Origin: Rugamonas apoptosis
GTDB lineage: Bacteria > Pseudomonadota > Gammaproteobacteria > Burkholderiales > Burkholderiaceae_D
Length of the DNA stretch: 64,000 bases
Direction of reading: 5' to 3'
Assembly: GCF_014042355.1 (NCBI RefSeq)
Contig: NZ_JACEZU010000002.1
Location: 186,001 to 250,000 of the forward strand
Below are positions 51,637-61,632 of the stretch, one piece after another (position 1 is the first letter of the stretch; each line of letters starts with the position of its first letter). Made by a program: the position numbers and the translations under genes. The notes beneath the pieces were generated by a model. The model had not been told where the DNA came from. It was given only the letters and a program-made list of their open reading frames with translations, and did not search any database.

Positions 51637-53118
51637 CTAGCCAAACAAGCCGTGCAGATACCAGCGCGGCTCGGCCTGCCCGTCCGCGCTGGCCAGCCGT
51701 TCACGGTACACCCAGTAATGCGCATGGTCCTGGCCTTCGGCGATGAAATAGTCGCGGGTCTGGGTCTGGCTCCACCAGCCCGCCTCGATGCGCTCGCCAC
51801 TCGACATCATTTTCAACGGTGAACCATAGAATGGCCGATGGTCGCGCATCAGCAGCGCGACCGGCTTGGCCAGCAGCCAAGCCGGCCGGGGCAGGCTGGG
51901 CATGTCCGGCGGCAGTTGGGCGCGGGCGTCGGCCGGGCGGATCTTTTCCTGCACGCTGACCCACTGATTGGCCAGTTCCGGCCGGTAATCCGCCAGCGGC
52001 ACGGCCTGCAACACATTGTCCGGCCCCAGCCGCGCCACCAGCAGTTCGAACAGCCGCTGCCGGTCCTCCTTGCTGCCGCCCGGTTCGGGAAACAGCGACT
52101 CGCTGGGCGGCATCATGGGCCGCACCTGCGGCGCCTCCAGGCACAGACCGATCACGGGCGCTTCCAGCACCAGCTTGGCCAACCGCTCCTTGAGCAGGCG
52201 CAGCAGGTGTTCGGCGCGCCAGGTCGGTTCGGCCAGCACGATTTCCAGCATGGTGGGCGGGCGCGCCACCCTGCCCCGTTCATGCTCCAGCGCCAGGCTC
52301 ACGCGCTCGACGGCGAACTGGCGCGCGCACAGCCACCCCGTCATCTGCAACAGCAACCGGTGCGCGCCGAACAGCAGCGCTTCCGCATGCTCGACCCGGT
52401 CGAACAGTTCCACCTTGGCGCGGAAGCTTTCCGGCGCGGCCAGCCATTCGAACAGCTCGGCCGTCTGGCCATGCGCGCCATCGAGCATGTCGAGCAGGGC
52501 CCGGCCGCAGCGGCGTTGCAGGCCGGGGCGGGGCAGGCGGCGCAACTCGCCCACGGTCAGGCAGCCTATGCCTTCGAACCAGCTCAGGTAAGGCCGTGCC
52601 GGCGGCAGCAGACTGCACGGCAAACGCGCCAGGCGCCGTTCCAGCGTCGCCATTGTCAAGCCGCGCCCGCCGCCGCTACGGGCCAGCAGCCAGGCGCCGC
52701 GTGCCGTGGGCGCGCAGCCCAACGCGGCCGTGAAACCCAGCGCCTGCAAGCTGGCCAGCACTTGCCGGCACAGGGCGCGCACGCCGCCGAACAGGCGCAG
52801 GCTGGCGCCCACATCCATCAACAGCGTCGCCTCCTCGCCCTCGGCCACCTGGGGCGTGAATTGCAGCAGCGCCATGGCCACCGCCTGCAAGGCCTCCGCC
52901 TCCAGCGTGGGCGCCCGCTGGTGCAACTGGGCTTGCGGCGCCAGCATCAGCGCGCCACCGCGCCGCATGCCCGGCCGCACACCGGCCGCCTGCGCCTGCG
53001 GCGAGGCGGCCAGCACACGCTCCTGTTCCAGCACCACGCTGCCCTGGTCAGCCGACCAGCGCGGGCAAAACACTTCGAGCGGGAGCCGGGGCAGGTAAAG
53101 GCCGATCCAGAGACGCAT
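51637..53118 (-). CDS. imuB: ImuB (host copy)
   Basis: A 493-residue inactive Y-family-like polymerase, hub of the host mutasome. The start MRLWIGLYLPRLPLEVF is at 53118; the open frame continues to 53433 but overlaps imuA. Blocks shared with the element copy: ALGFTAALGCAPTARGAWLLA, LFDRVEHAEALLFGAHRL, RPFYGSPLKMM and WYLHGLFG. It overlaps imuA by 71 bases and is coupled to it. No dnaE2 follows in this operon; the host dnaE2 is at 33.8-34.8 kb and is broken. Confidence 0.94.
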   Translation of the reverse strand: MRLWIGLYLPRLPLEVFCPRWSADQGSVVLEQERVLAASPQAQAAGVRPGMRRGGALMLAPQAQLHQRAPTLEAEALQAVAMALLQFTPQVAEGEEATLLMDVGASLRLFGGVRALCRQVLASLQALGFTAALGCAPTARGAWLLARSGGGRGLTMATLERRLARLPCSLLPPARPYLSWFEGIGCLTVGELRRLPRPGLQRRCGRALLDMLDGAHGQTAELFEWLAAPESFRAKVELFDRVEHAEALLFGAHRLLLQMTGWLCARQFAVERVSLALEHERGRVARPPTMLEIVLAEPTWRAEHLLRLLKERLAKLVLEAPVIGLCLEAPQVRPMMPPSESLFPEPGGSKEDRQRLFELLVARLGPDNVLQAVPLADYRPELANQWVSVQEKIRPADARAQLPPDMPSLPRPAWLLAKPVALLMRDHRPFYGSPLKMMSSGERIEAGWWSQTQTRDYFIAEGQDHAHYWVYRERLASADGQAEPRWYLHGLFG

Positions 53119-53758
53119 GGCGCTGCAACAAAGAAGGAGTGAGGGGCAGGAACAGCGGCGCATCGCGCTGCGGTCCCCGGCGCTTGACGAAGCCCAGCTC
53201 GATGCCGCCGGCCGCCGGCCGCAGCGGCAGCCGCAGCGGCGCCGGCGACGCATCCTGCGCGGCCGCCAGCGGCCGCAACATGCAGAACAGCGTATCGCCG
53301 CTCTGGGCCGCCAGGTGCAGCCGACGCAGCGTTTCGCCGCGCGCGTGGGTCTGCCACAGTAAGAGTGCGCCGCAGCAGCCGCTGCGCAACACCTGTTCCG
53401 CCGCCCACAGGGCGTCGGTGCTTTTGGCGCCACTGCGGATCCAGATCAGCTGCGACGGCGGCACACCCAGCGCGGCCAGCGCCAGCGCCTGCGGCACGTG
53501 GGGCGGCTGCAGCAGCACAATGGAACGCTGGCCAAGACTGGCCAGGGCCGGCCGCAGCAGCCGCAACTCGCCGCTGCCGGGCTGCTGCACCAGCAAGTCG
53601 ATCAGCGTGCCCAGCGGCCAGCCGCCACCCGGCAACTGGGCCGACAGGGCTGCATAGCCCGTATCGACACAGCGGGTGCTGCTGTGCGCCAGTTGCGAAG
53701 CGAGCCATAACGACGGATGCACGGCTTCGGGCGCGGCAATGAGAGCGGAGCAGGACAT
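53048..53758 (-). CDS. imuA: ImuA (host copy)
   Basis: A 236-residue ImuA protein: QLPGGGWPLGTLIDLLVQQPGSGELRLLRPAL, KSTDALWAAEQVLRSGCCGALLLWQ, LRRLHLAAQSGDTLF, and GGIELGFVKRRGP. It works with ImuB and DnaE2 in SOS mutagenesis. The start at 53758 lies 45 bases from a near-perfect LexA box. It is clearly diverged from the element's ImuA at 12,985-13,737, so the host pair is not a recent duplicate. Confidence 0.94.
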   Translation of the reverse strand: MSCSALIAAPEAVHPSLWLASQLAHSSTRCVDTGYAALSAQLPGGGWPLGTLIDLLVQQPGSGELRLLRPALASLGQRSIVLLQPPHVPQALALAALGVPPSQLIWIRSGAKSTDALWAAEQVLRSGCCGALLLWQTHARGETLRRLHLAAQSGDTLFCMLRPLAAAQDASPAPLRLPLRPAAGGIELGFVKRRGPQRDAPLFLPLTPSLLQRHASLDRPLPAPAPARSVLPALVG

Positions 53759-53803
53759 GAGGATAGAAGATAGAGAATGCGAGATAAATTCAAAAGCAAA
53801 GTA

Positions 53804-53819
53804 CTGTATAAATACACAG
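53804..53819 (-). promoter_or_regulatory. LexA box of host imuA-imuB
   Basis: CTGTATAAATACACAG inside the near-perfect palindrome TACTGTATAAATACACAGTA (53802-53821), 45 bases upstream of imuA. It makes the host imuAB operon SOS inducible. Confidence 0.92.
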
Positions 53820-53951
53820 TACTATTCGGGCCCTGTTTTGGCAAGGATTATCTGCCGCCGAATGCGCTTTGAATATTGAGAACCCTTTGAATATTGGAAA
53901 CCTTGCCCATGCTGTAACATAGTGGCGATACCTCCAACCAACAAATAAGCC

Positions 53952-55211
53952 ATGAATACGATGCAACTGATCGGTGCCGCCCTGTTCGGCGTGGCGCTGC
54001 TGCACACCTTCGCCGCCAAGTCGTTCGAAGTGCTGGCCCACCGCCACCCGCGCCACGCCGGCCTGTTCCACCTGCTGGGCGAAGTGGAAGTGGTGTTCGG
54101 CTTCTGGGCCTTCGTGCTGGTGCTGGCCATGGCCCTGCTGCAGGGCGGCCAGGCCGCCATCGACTATGCGGAAACGCGCCAGTACACGGAACCGCTGTTC
54201 GTGTTCGTCGTCATGGTGGTGGCCGCCTCGCGGCCCGTGCTCGACATCGTGCAGCGCACTTTGCGGCTGCTGGCCCGGCTGGTGCCGCTGCGCGCGGAAC
54301 TGACGCTGGTCTGGTTCGGCCTGGCGCTGGTGCCGCTGATGGGTTCGTTGATCACGGAACCGGCCGCCATGACGCTGGCCGCGCTGATGCTGGCGCCGCA
54401 AGTGTTCCGCCAAGGTATGCCGGAATGGCTGAAGTATGCGGCGCTGGGCGTGTTGTTCGTCAACGTCTCGATCGGCGGCACGCTGACGGCCTATGCCGCG
54501 CCGCCCGTGCTGATGGTGGCCGCCACCTGGCAGTGGGACAGCGCCTTCATGGCCAGCCACTTCGGCTGGAAGGCCGCCGTGGCCGTGCTGTGCAACGCCA
54601 CCGTCGCGACCTTCCTGCTGCGCGGCCAGGTGCCCACAGCAGCCGCACAGGCCGGCGCGCAGGCCGCGCCGGCCGCACCGCCCGTGCCGCTGGCCGTGGC
54701 CGCCATCCACCTGGCCTTCCTGGCCGCCGTGGTGGTGCTGGGTCACCATCCAGTGCTGTTCCTCGGTATTTTCCTGCTGTTCCTCGGTTTTACCCAGGCG
54801 TATGAACGCTACCAGCAGCCGTTGATCATCAAGGAAGCCTTGCTGGTAGGCTTTTTCCTGGCGGGGCTGGTGGTACTGGGCGGCATGCAGCAATGGTGGC
54901 TGCAGCCTATCGTCTCCGGCCTGCCGCCCGTGGCCCTGTTCTTCAGCGCGCTGGGCCTGACGGCCATCACCGACAACGCCGCCCTGACCTATCTCGGCTC
55001 GCTGATCCAGGGCATCTCCGCCCAATCACAGTACATGCTGGTGGCCGGCGCCGTGGCCGGCGGCGGCCTGACCGTGATCGCCAACGCGCCCAATCCGGCC
55101 GGCGTGTCGCTGTTGCGGCGCGGTTTCCAGGATGAATCGATCGGCGCCGTGGGCCTGCTGCTGGGCGCGCTGGCGCCCACGGCCGTGGCAGCGCTGGCGT
55201 TCCTGCTGTAG
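53952..55211 (+). CDS. Polytopic membrane protein, putative Na+/H+ antiporter family
   Basis: A 419-residue protein with about ten or more hydrophobic helices (for example EVVFGFWAFVLVLAMALLQ, LLIGVLFVNVSIGGTLTAY-like segments, HHPVLFLGIFLLFLGF, LPPVALFFSALGLTAITDNAALTYL). The conserved GSLITEPAAMTLAALML and ITDNAALTYLGSL half-repeats are characteristic of a putative Na+/H+ antiporter family of the ion-transporter superfamily. The transported ion is inferred from the family only. It is divergent from imuA. Confidence 0.8.
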   Translation: MNTMQLIGAALFGVALLHTFAAKSFEVLAHRHPRHAGLFHLLGEVEVVFGFWAFVLVLAMALLQGGQAAIDYAETRQYTEPLFVFVVMVVAASRPVLDIVQRTLRLLARLVPLRAELTLVWFGLALVPLMGSLITEPAAMTLAALMLAPQVFRQGMPEWLKYAALGVLFVNVSIGGTLTAYAAPPVLMVAATWQWDSAFMASHFGWKAAVAVLCNATVATFLLRGQVPTAAAQAGAQAAPAAPPVPLAVAAIHLAFLAAVVVLGHHPVLFLGIFLLFLGFTQAYERYQQPLIIKEALLVGFFLAGLVVLGGMQQWWLQPIVSGLPPVALFFSALGLTAITDNAALTYLGSLIQGISAQSQYMLVAGAVAGGGLTVIANAPNPAGVSLLRRGFQDESIGAVGLLLGALAPTAVAALAFLL

Positions 55212-55214
55212 CCC

Positions 55215-56372
55215 TCACGCGGGCGCGCGCCGGTGGCGCGCAAAAAAATCCAGCATCATCTGGCCCGCGTCCGGACCGCCGCTGGCATGGAACGGCACAG
55301 CCGGGTCGCCCCCGCTCCAGGCATGCTCCAGCTGGGCGATCCGCGCCACCCTGAGCAACAAGGTACGCCCAACGTAATAGTCCTGGATCTGGTGCGCCTT
55401 GCGGCTGCCGGCGCGACCGCCCGGCACACTGCTGACCTTGGCCGCCATGCCAGCCGGCAGCCCGTTCAGCAACAAGCCCTGCTCCAGCAACTGGCGCTGA
55501 TTGATGGGCCGGACCACGCGGTCAACTTCCCCCTGGATCAGGATGGTCGGCATACCGGGAAACGGCGGCCGCCGCTGCAACAGGTCGCGGATCGCGTGCT
55601 CGCCCCGGGCGCCGGCGCCGTGCTGCAGCACACCGAGCGCGCCCATCACGCTGTGGCCGGCGCCGAACGCGGGCCCGGAATGGAGGCCCACCGCCGCGAT
55701 CAGATCGGGATGGTTGAGCGCGACGATATGCGCCATGCCTGCGCCGGCCGACATGCCGGCGATATAGATGCGGCTACGGTCCAGCCCATACTGGCGCTGC
55801 ACCTTGTCGATGATGCCAACGATCATGGGCACATCGCCGCCGCCCAGCTGGGTGGCATGGTCGAACCATTTCCAGCAACGCTGGGCATGGCTGCTGACGC
55901 GCTGCTGCGGATACAGCACGGCACAGCCGCTGCGCTCGGCCAACTGGTTCATCCGCGTCCCTTGCGCCAGCTGGGTGGCCGTCTGCTGGCAGCCATGCAG
56001 CAGCACCACCAGCGGCAAGCCGGCGCTGGCCGGATCAGGCGCCTGCTCGGGCAGATAGAGCCAGTAGCTCATGCGCCGCGCCGCGCCAACGCCGCCGAGC
56101 GCAGGCGCCGTGTAATGCGACGCCAGCCATTTGCCGGGCGACGCCGGTACATGGGGCGCCGCCACTTTTGCCGGCAACGATGCCGGTGCGGCGGCCGTCT
56201 TCCGCGCCGGCCGCACTGTCGACTTGGCCGTCGATTTGGCCGTCGATTTGGGCTTGGCCGTGGGGCCCGCCAGCAGCTGCGCCACGACCTTGCCGACGGC
56301 GCGCTGCTGTGCCATACCGGACCGTACCAGACCACGCAAGAACCGCAAGCCAGCGGCACGTTTGACCATCAT
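55215..56372 (-). CDS. PHB-depolymerase-like esterase
   Basis: A 385-residue alpha/beta hydrolase starting MMVKRAAGLRFL at 56372. A basic repeat KSTAKSTAKSTVRPARK (about 42-58) precedes the catalytic domain: LVVLLHGCQQTA (oxyanion hole), GMSAGAGMA with Ser208, EVDRVV and a late EHAWSGG with His. The LHGC and GMSAG signature matches the PHB-depolymerase (esterase) family; actual substrate unknown. There is no obvious signal peptide. It ends close to the stop of the antiporter gene and is convergent with it. Confidence 0.88.
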   Translation of the reverse strand: MMVKRAAGLRFLRGLVRSGMAQQRAVGKVVAQLLAGPTAKPKSTAKSTAKSTVRPARKTAAAPASLPAKVAAPHVPASPGKWLASHYTAPALGGVGAARRMSYWLYLPEQAPDPASAGLPLVVLLHGCQQTATQLAQGTRMNQLAERSGCAVLYPQQRVSSHAQRCWKWFDHATQLGGGDVPMIVGIIDKVQRQYGLDRSRIYIAGMSAGAGMAHIVALNHPDLIAAVGLHSGPAFGAGHSVMGALGVLQHGAGARGEHAIRDLLQRRPPFPGMPTILIQGEVDRVVRPINQRQLLEQGLLLNGLPAGMAAKVSSVPGGRAGSRKAHQIQDYYVGRTLLLRVARIAQLEHAWSGGDPAVPFHASGGPDAGQMMLDFFARHRRAPA

Positions 56373-56562
56373 GTTCACCGCCGCATGCTGCAAGGAACAG
56401 GCAATGTAACGTGGACCCGGTGCGCCCGTCCGTACGCTGGAGCACGTACCGCCGCAGTGACGTGAGCACGATTGAACGAATCAAACACGCGCCAGTCTCC
56501 AGGGGTATCCTGACCGAATCCGCTGCATTCCGGAGCGGTATATTGCACATAAGGAGACCATC

Positions 56563-56976
56563 ATGAGCTATCTCGACCGTGACGTTTTCGGTATCTACAA
56601 GCACTCGGACAAGAGCGGCCCCGGCCCTCGCCTGATGGGTGCAGACACGCTGATTGGTGAAGACGTGTACAACCAGAATGATGAAGACCTGGGCGACATC
56701 AAGGAAATCATGCTCGACATGCAGACCGGCGAAGTGGCGTATGCCGTGCTGTCGTTTGGCGGCATCATCGGCATCGGCGAAAAACTGTTCGCCGTGCCAT
56801 GGGAAAGGCTGTCGCTCGACACTGTCAACAAGCGTTTCGTGCTGGACGTGGACAAGGAAACGCTGAAGAACGCGCCCGGCTTCGACAAGGACGACTGGCC
56901 CGACATGACCATGGACGACTGGGCCAGCCAGGTGCGCACGTTCTACGGCAGCGGCCCAGGCACCAGCCACCACTGA
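56563..56976 (+). CDS. PRC-barrel domain protein
   Basis: A 137-residue protein with a good AAGGAG site. The PRC-barrel fold is seen in LMGADTLIGEDVYNQNDEDLGDIKEIMLDMQTGEVAYAVLSFGG, followed by FAVPWERLSLDTVNKRFVLDV. Such proteins are small cytoplasmic beta-barrels often linked to stress responses. It lies between two minus-strand genes. Confidence 0.88.
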   Translation: MSYLDRDVFGIYKHSDKSGPGPRLMGADTLIGEDVYNQNDEDLGDIKEIMLDMQTGEVAYAVLSFGGIIGIGEKLFAVPWERLSLDTVNKRFVLDVDKETLKNAPGFDKDDWPDMTMDDWASQVRTFYGSGPGTSHH

Positions 56977-57053
56977 TCCTTCCACCTCTGGCACGCCCGT
57001 CAGTCATGGGCGCGCATGCCGGTAGCCAGCGGCGCCATGGCTGGCGCCGGCGC

Positions 57054-60000
57054 TTAACGCAGCATGGACTCCCACACTTTTTGCAGCCGCTTGACGGACA
57101 CGGGCATGGGTGTGCGCAGCTCCTGCGCGAACAGCGAGACGCGCAACTCCTCCAGCATCCAGCGGAACTCGACCATTTTCGGGTCGGTGTTCTTGCCGGC
57201 CTGGCGGTCCTTGCTGGCGCGCAGATACGGCGTGGCGGCCTGCTGCCATTCCGCCATCAGCTTGGCATCGCGGGCCGGATCGGCGCGCAGCTTTTCGATG
57301 CGCACGTTGATGGCCTTCAGGTAACGGGGGAAATGCGCGAGCTGGCTGTATTCGTTCTCGGACAGGAAGCGCTTGTGGACCAGGCCCTGCAACTGGCTTT
57401 GCATGTCGGCCGCCGCTTGAGGCTGCAATCCTTGCAGGCGCTTGGGCAAGCCGTGGAATTCCGTCAGCACCTGCGCCAACAGGCGGGCGATTTCATTCAC
57501 CAACAACACCAGCCGTGACTTGCCCTCGTCCTTGCGTTTGGCGAACGAAGCAGCGTCGATGGGCAACGGATCTTGCAGGCAGGCGATATCGAGCGCCTTG
57601 TTGATGATCTGGTCGCGCAACTCTTCCTGCGTGCCCATGGCCATGTACTGCATGCCCATCTGTTGCAGGCCAGGGATGCTTTTTTCGATGAACTTGATCT
57701 GATCCTTGAGCTGCAGCGCGAACAGGCGACGCAAGCCCACGCGATGGGTGCGCGCGGCCACGGTGGGGTCGTCGAACACTTCCAGGTCGCAGTGCGCGCC
57801 CTTGTCCACCAGCGCGGGGAAGCCGATCAAGGTCAGCTTGCCTTGGGCGATTTCCAGCAGTTCCGGCAATTCCCCAAAGGTCCAGCTGGTCAGACCGGTC
57901 AGTGTGATGCCATCGGTGGACGTGCCTTGGCCGCCATTGGCCGCGCCATCGGCCGCGCCGGTGGACGCGCCACCTTTGCCCTTGGCGCCCACGCCTTGCG
58001 TCCCTGCTCCGTCCATGCCGCCCGGGCCACCCTGCGCCTGCTTGCCAGCGCCAGCACTGGCGCCCCGCCCCGCCGCCGGCAATGCGCCGCCCGTGCCCAG
58101 TGCGCGCATGCTGACGCCCTGCGCGCCCGATACCTCGGCCATCTTCTGGAAACTCTCGCGCGCCTGCGTGCCGAACTCGGCCTGCAGGGTGGCCAGGTTA
58201 CGCCCCATCTCCAGTTGGCGGCCATGCTCGTCGATCACCTTGAAGTTCATGAAGTGGTGGGCGGGCAGCGTTTCCGGTTTGAAGTCTGTGGTCAGCACGG
58301 AAATCGTGATCTGGGCGCGGATGTCAGCGATGATGGCGTCGATCAGGTCGCCACGTCCGAACGTTCCCGCATCCTGCACCCGCTCGCAGAACTTGGCCGC
58401 GTAATCGGGCAGCGGCACGCAATGGCGGCGCAGCTTTTGCGGCAGCGACTTGAGCAGCAGGTGTACTTTTTCCTTCAGCATGCCCGGCACCAGCCATTCG
58501 CAACGCTCGCGCGGTAACTGGTTCAGCGCATAGAGCGGCACGGCCATGGTCACGCCATCGCGCACGCTGCCCGGCTCGAAGTGATAGGTCAGCTGCATTT
58601 CCAGGCCCGTCACCGCCATCATTTTCGGGAACAGGTCGGTGGTCACGCCGGCCGCCTCGTGGCGCATCAGCTCGTCGCGATTGAGGTACAGCAGCTTGGG
58701 TTCGGCCGCCGTGGCGTCCTTGTGCCATTTTTCGAAACCGGCGCCGTTGACCACGTCGGCCGGAATCAGCTTGTCGTAGAAGGCGGCGATCAATTCATCG
58801 TCCACCAGCACGTCGAGCCGGCGCGACTTGTGTTCCAGGTTTTCGATTTCCTTGACCAGCTTGTGGTTGTGCGCGAAGAACGGCGCGCGCGTGTCGTAAT
58901 CGCCGCCCACCAGCGCGTCGCGGATGAAGATTTCGCGCGCCTCGGCCGGGTTGAACAGACCGTAGTTGATGCGGCGCTGGCTGTACACCACCAGCCCGTA
59001 CAGGGTGGCGCGCTCGGACGCCGTGACCTGCGCGGAACGCTTTTCCCAGCGCGGCTCGCCCCACGATTTTTTCAACAAGTGGCCGCCCACTTTTTCCAGC
59101 CACTCGGGCTGGATCTGGGCCACGCAGCGCGCGTACAGCCGCGTGGTGTCGACCAGCTCGGCGGCCATGATCCACTTGCCCGGTTTTTTCAGCAGCGAGG
59201 AGCCGGGCCAGATATGGAACTTGATGCCGCGTGCGCCCAGGAAGCCGGCACCCGGCTCGTCCTCGGACTTGAAGCCGATGTTGCCCAGCAGGCCGGTCAG
59301 CAGCGCCAGGTGCAGGTTTTCATAGGTGGCCGGCGTGTCGTTCAAGCGCCAGCCCTGCTCCTTGACGATGGTCAGCAGTTGCGAATGCACGTCGCGCCAC
59401 TCGCGCAAGCGCAATTGGGACAGGAAATTGCTGCGGCAATTGTCCTGCAACTGGCGGTTGGTCTTCTTGTGCTCGATGGCCGACTCAAACCATTTCCAGA
59501 TCTTGATGTAGCTGAGGAATTCGGACTTCTCGTCGGCGAATTTCTTGTGCGCCTCGTCGGCCGCCTGCTGGTGTTCCAGCGGCCGGTCGCGCGGGTCCTG
59601 CACCGACAGGGCCGAGGCCACGATCAGCACTTCGTTCAGGCACACGTTGTCGAGCGCGGCCAGGATCATGCGGCCCACGCGCGGGTCCAGCGGCAGCTTG
59701 GCCAGCTTCTTGCCCAATGCCGTCAACTGGTTGTACTCGTCCACCGCGCCCAGTTCCTGCAGCAACTGGTAGCCGTCCGCGATGGCGCGCGCCAGCGGCG
59801 GTTCGATGAACGGGAAAGTCTCCACGTCCGTCAGGTGCAGCGATTTCATGCGCAGGATGACGGAGGCCAGCGACGAACGCAAAATCTCCGGTTCCGTGAA
59901 CTTGGGGCGTTGCAGGAAATCCTGCTCTTCATATAAACGGATGCAGACGCCGTCGGCCACGCGGCCGCAACGGCCGGCGCGCTGGTTGGCGGCCGACTGC

Positions 60001-61577
60001 GCGATCGGTTCGATCTGCAACTGCTCGACCTTGTTGCGGTAGCTGTAGCGCTTGACGCGCGCCAGGCCCGCGTCCACCACGTAGCGGATGCCGGGCACGG
60101 TCAGCGACGTTTCCGCCACGTTGGTGGCCAGCACGATGCGGCGCGCGTTGGTCAGCTTGAACACGCGCTCCTGCTCCTCGGCCGACAGGCGGGCGAACAG
60201 CGGCAGGATTTCCACGTGCGGCGGATGGTGCTTGCGCAGCGCCTCGGCCGCGTCGCGGATTTCACGTTCGCCCGGCAAGAACACCAGCACGTCGCCGGAA
60301 CCGATGCGGCACAGCTCGTCCACGCCATCGACCACGGCATCCATCAGGTCGCGCTTGTCGCGTGCGCTGTCACGCGCATTCTCGCGTGCGGGCGCACCCT
60401 TGGCCGCCGGCTTGGGCGCGTCGCCCGTCACCAGGTCGCGCTCCACCGGGCGGTAGCGCACTTCCACCTGGTACAAGCGGCCCGATACTTCGATCACGGG
60501 CGCCGGTTTGTCCGGCGAGCCGAAGTGGCGCGCGAAGCGTTCGGCGTCGATGGTGGCCGAGGTGATGATCACCTTCAGGTCCGGCCGGCGCGGCAGCAAC
60601 TGTTTCAGGTAACCGAGCAGGAAGTCGATGTTGAGGCTGCGTTCGTGCGCCTCGTCGATGATGATGGTGTCGTAGCCCTTGAGCAGCGGATCGGTCTGGG
60701 TCTCGGCCAGCAGGATACCGTCCGTCATCAGCTTGACGGAGGCGCCCCGGGTCAGCGTGTCGGCGAAACGCACCTTGAAGCCCACCGTTTCGCCCAGCGG
60801 CGTGCCCAGCTCCTGGGCGATGCGCTTGGCGGTGGACGAGGCGGCGATCCGGCGTGGCTGGGTGTGGCCGATCAGGCCGGCCTGGCCCCGGCCCAGCTCC
60901 AGGCAGATCTTGGGCAACTGCGTGGTTTTACCCGAGCCCGTCTCGCCGCAGACGATGATGACCTGATTATTCTGCAACGCCTCGGCGATCTCGTGGCGGC
61001 GGCCCGACACGGGCAAATCTTCCGGATAGGTGATCGGCGGCAGCGGATTACGGAACGCCGCCTCGGCCGCGCGGGCAGCCTGCTCTTCCGGTGTCAGGCG
61101 CGCGCGCGGGGGGCGCGGCTGGCCCTGCCCTTCCGGGCGCCCTTGGCCCTGGCCGCCACGCTGGCCGTCGCCACGGGCCGCGCGCAGCGCTTCGCCCAGT
61201 TGCCCGGCCGGCCGTGTCCCGCGCTGCGCCTGCGCCCCCGGAGCCGCTTCGGCACGCGGTGCGCGCTGGCCTTGCCCCTGCGCGCTGTCGGCACGCGGTG
61301 CACGCTGGCCTTGCGCTGCCTGCCCACCCTGCGCGCCGTCGGCACGGGGCACGCGCTGCCCTTGCGGGCCGGGCTGGGCGGCCGCCGATCGCTGTCCCGG
61401 CTGTCCCGGCTGTCCCGGCTGCCCATGGCGCGGCGCGTTGCGCTGGCCCTGCCGCCCGCCGTCGGACGGGCGCGACTGTCCCGGCGCTGGCCTGGTGTCC
61501 GGCGCGGGCTGGCTGCGGGAGGAGTTGGCGGGCGGGTTCTGGGCGGGCTGGCTGGCTTTGTTACTAATTTCTGACAT
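57054..61577 (-). CDS. hrpA: ATP-dependent RNA helicase HrpA
   Basis: A 1507-residue DEAH-box helicase. Residues 1-165 are a low-complexity Gln/Gly/Pro/Arg-rich arm. Then motif I GETGSGKTTQLPK, motif II IIIDEAHERSLN, SATIDAERFARHF, and motif VI QRAGRCGR. HA2 and OB regions and the long C-terminal DUF3418 extension typical of HrpA follow, with an extra Gly/Ala-rich insert near 1165-1230. HrpA rescues stalled ribosomes and processes mRNA in enterobacteria. It is divergent from argA across only 55 bases. The N-terminal arm is longer than in the E. coli protein. Confidence 0.95.
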   Translation of the reverse strand: MSEISNKASQPAQNPPANSSRSQPAPDTRPAPGQSRPSDGGRQGQRNAPRHGQPGQPGQPGQRSAAAQPGPQGQRVPRADGAQGGQAAQGQRAPRADSAQGQGQRAPRAEAAPGAQAQRGTRPAGQLGEALRAARGDGQRGGQGQGRPEGQGQPRPPRARLTPEEQAARAAEAAFRNPLPPITYPEDLPVSGRRHEIAEALQNNQVIIVCGETGSGKTTQLPKICLELGRGQAGLIGHTQPRRIAASSTAKRIAQELGTPLGETVGFKVRFADTLTRGASVKLMTDGILLAETQTDPLLKGYDTIIIDEAHERSLNIDFLLGYLKQLLPRRPDLKVIITSATIDAERFARHFGSPDKPAPVIEVSGRLYQVEVRYRPVERDLVTGDAPKPAAKGAPARENARDSARDKRDLMDAVVDGVDELCRIGSGDVLVFLPGEREIRDAAEALRKHHPPHVEILPLFARLSAEEQERVFKLTNARRIVLATNVAETSLTVPGIRYVVDAGLARVKRYSYRNKVEQLQIEPIAQSAANQRAGRCGRVADGVCIRLYEEQDFLQRPKFTEPEILRSSLASVILRMKSLHLTDVETFPFIEPPLARAIADGYQLLQELGAVDEYNQLTALGKKLAKLPLDPRVGRMILAALDNVCLNEVLIVASALSVQDPRDRPLEHQQAADEAHKKFADEKSEFLSYIKIWKWFESAIEHKKTNRQLQDNCRSNFLSQLRLREWRDVHSQLLTIVKEQGWRLNDTPATYENLHLALLTGLLGNIGFKSEDEPGAGFLGARGIKFHIWPGSSLLKKPGKWIMAAELVDTTRLYARCVAQIQPEWLEKVGGHLLKKSWGEPRWEKRSAQVTASERATLYGLVVYSQRRINYGLFNPAEAREIFIRDALVGGDYDTRAPFFAHNHKLVKEIENLEHKSRRLDVLVDDELIAAFYDKLIPADVVNGAGFEKWHKDATAAEPKLLYLNRDELMRHEAAGVTTDLFPKMMAVTGLEMQLTYHFEPGSVRDGVTMAVPLYALNQLPRERCEWLVPGMLKEKVHLLLKSLPQKLRRHCVPLPDYAAKFCERVQDAGTFGRGDLIDAIIADIRAQITISVLTTDFKPETLPAHHFMNFKVIDEHGRQLEMGRNLATLQAEFGTQARESFQKMAEVSGAQGVSMRALGTGGALPAAGRGASAGAGKQAQGGPGGMDGAGTQGVGAKGKGGASTGAADGAANGGQGTSTDGITLTGLTSWTFGELPELLEIAQGKLTLIGFPALVDKGAHCDLEVFDDPTVAARTHRVGLRRLFALQLKDQIKFIEKSIPGLQQMGMQYMAMGTQEELRDQIINKALDIACLQDPLPIDAASFAKRKDEGKSRLVLLVNEIARLLAQVLTEFHGLPKRLQGLQPQAAADMQSQLQGLVHKRFLSENEYSQLAHFPRYLKAINVRIEKLRADPARDAKLMAEWQQAATPYLRASKDRQAGKNTDPKMVEFRWMLEELRVSLFAQELRTPMPVSVKRLQKVWESMLR

Positions 61578-61632
61578 TGTTTTTTACATGTATTTGGCGC
61601 GGGACGTCGCGCAGCGAATTATAATGCGCCAA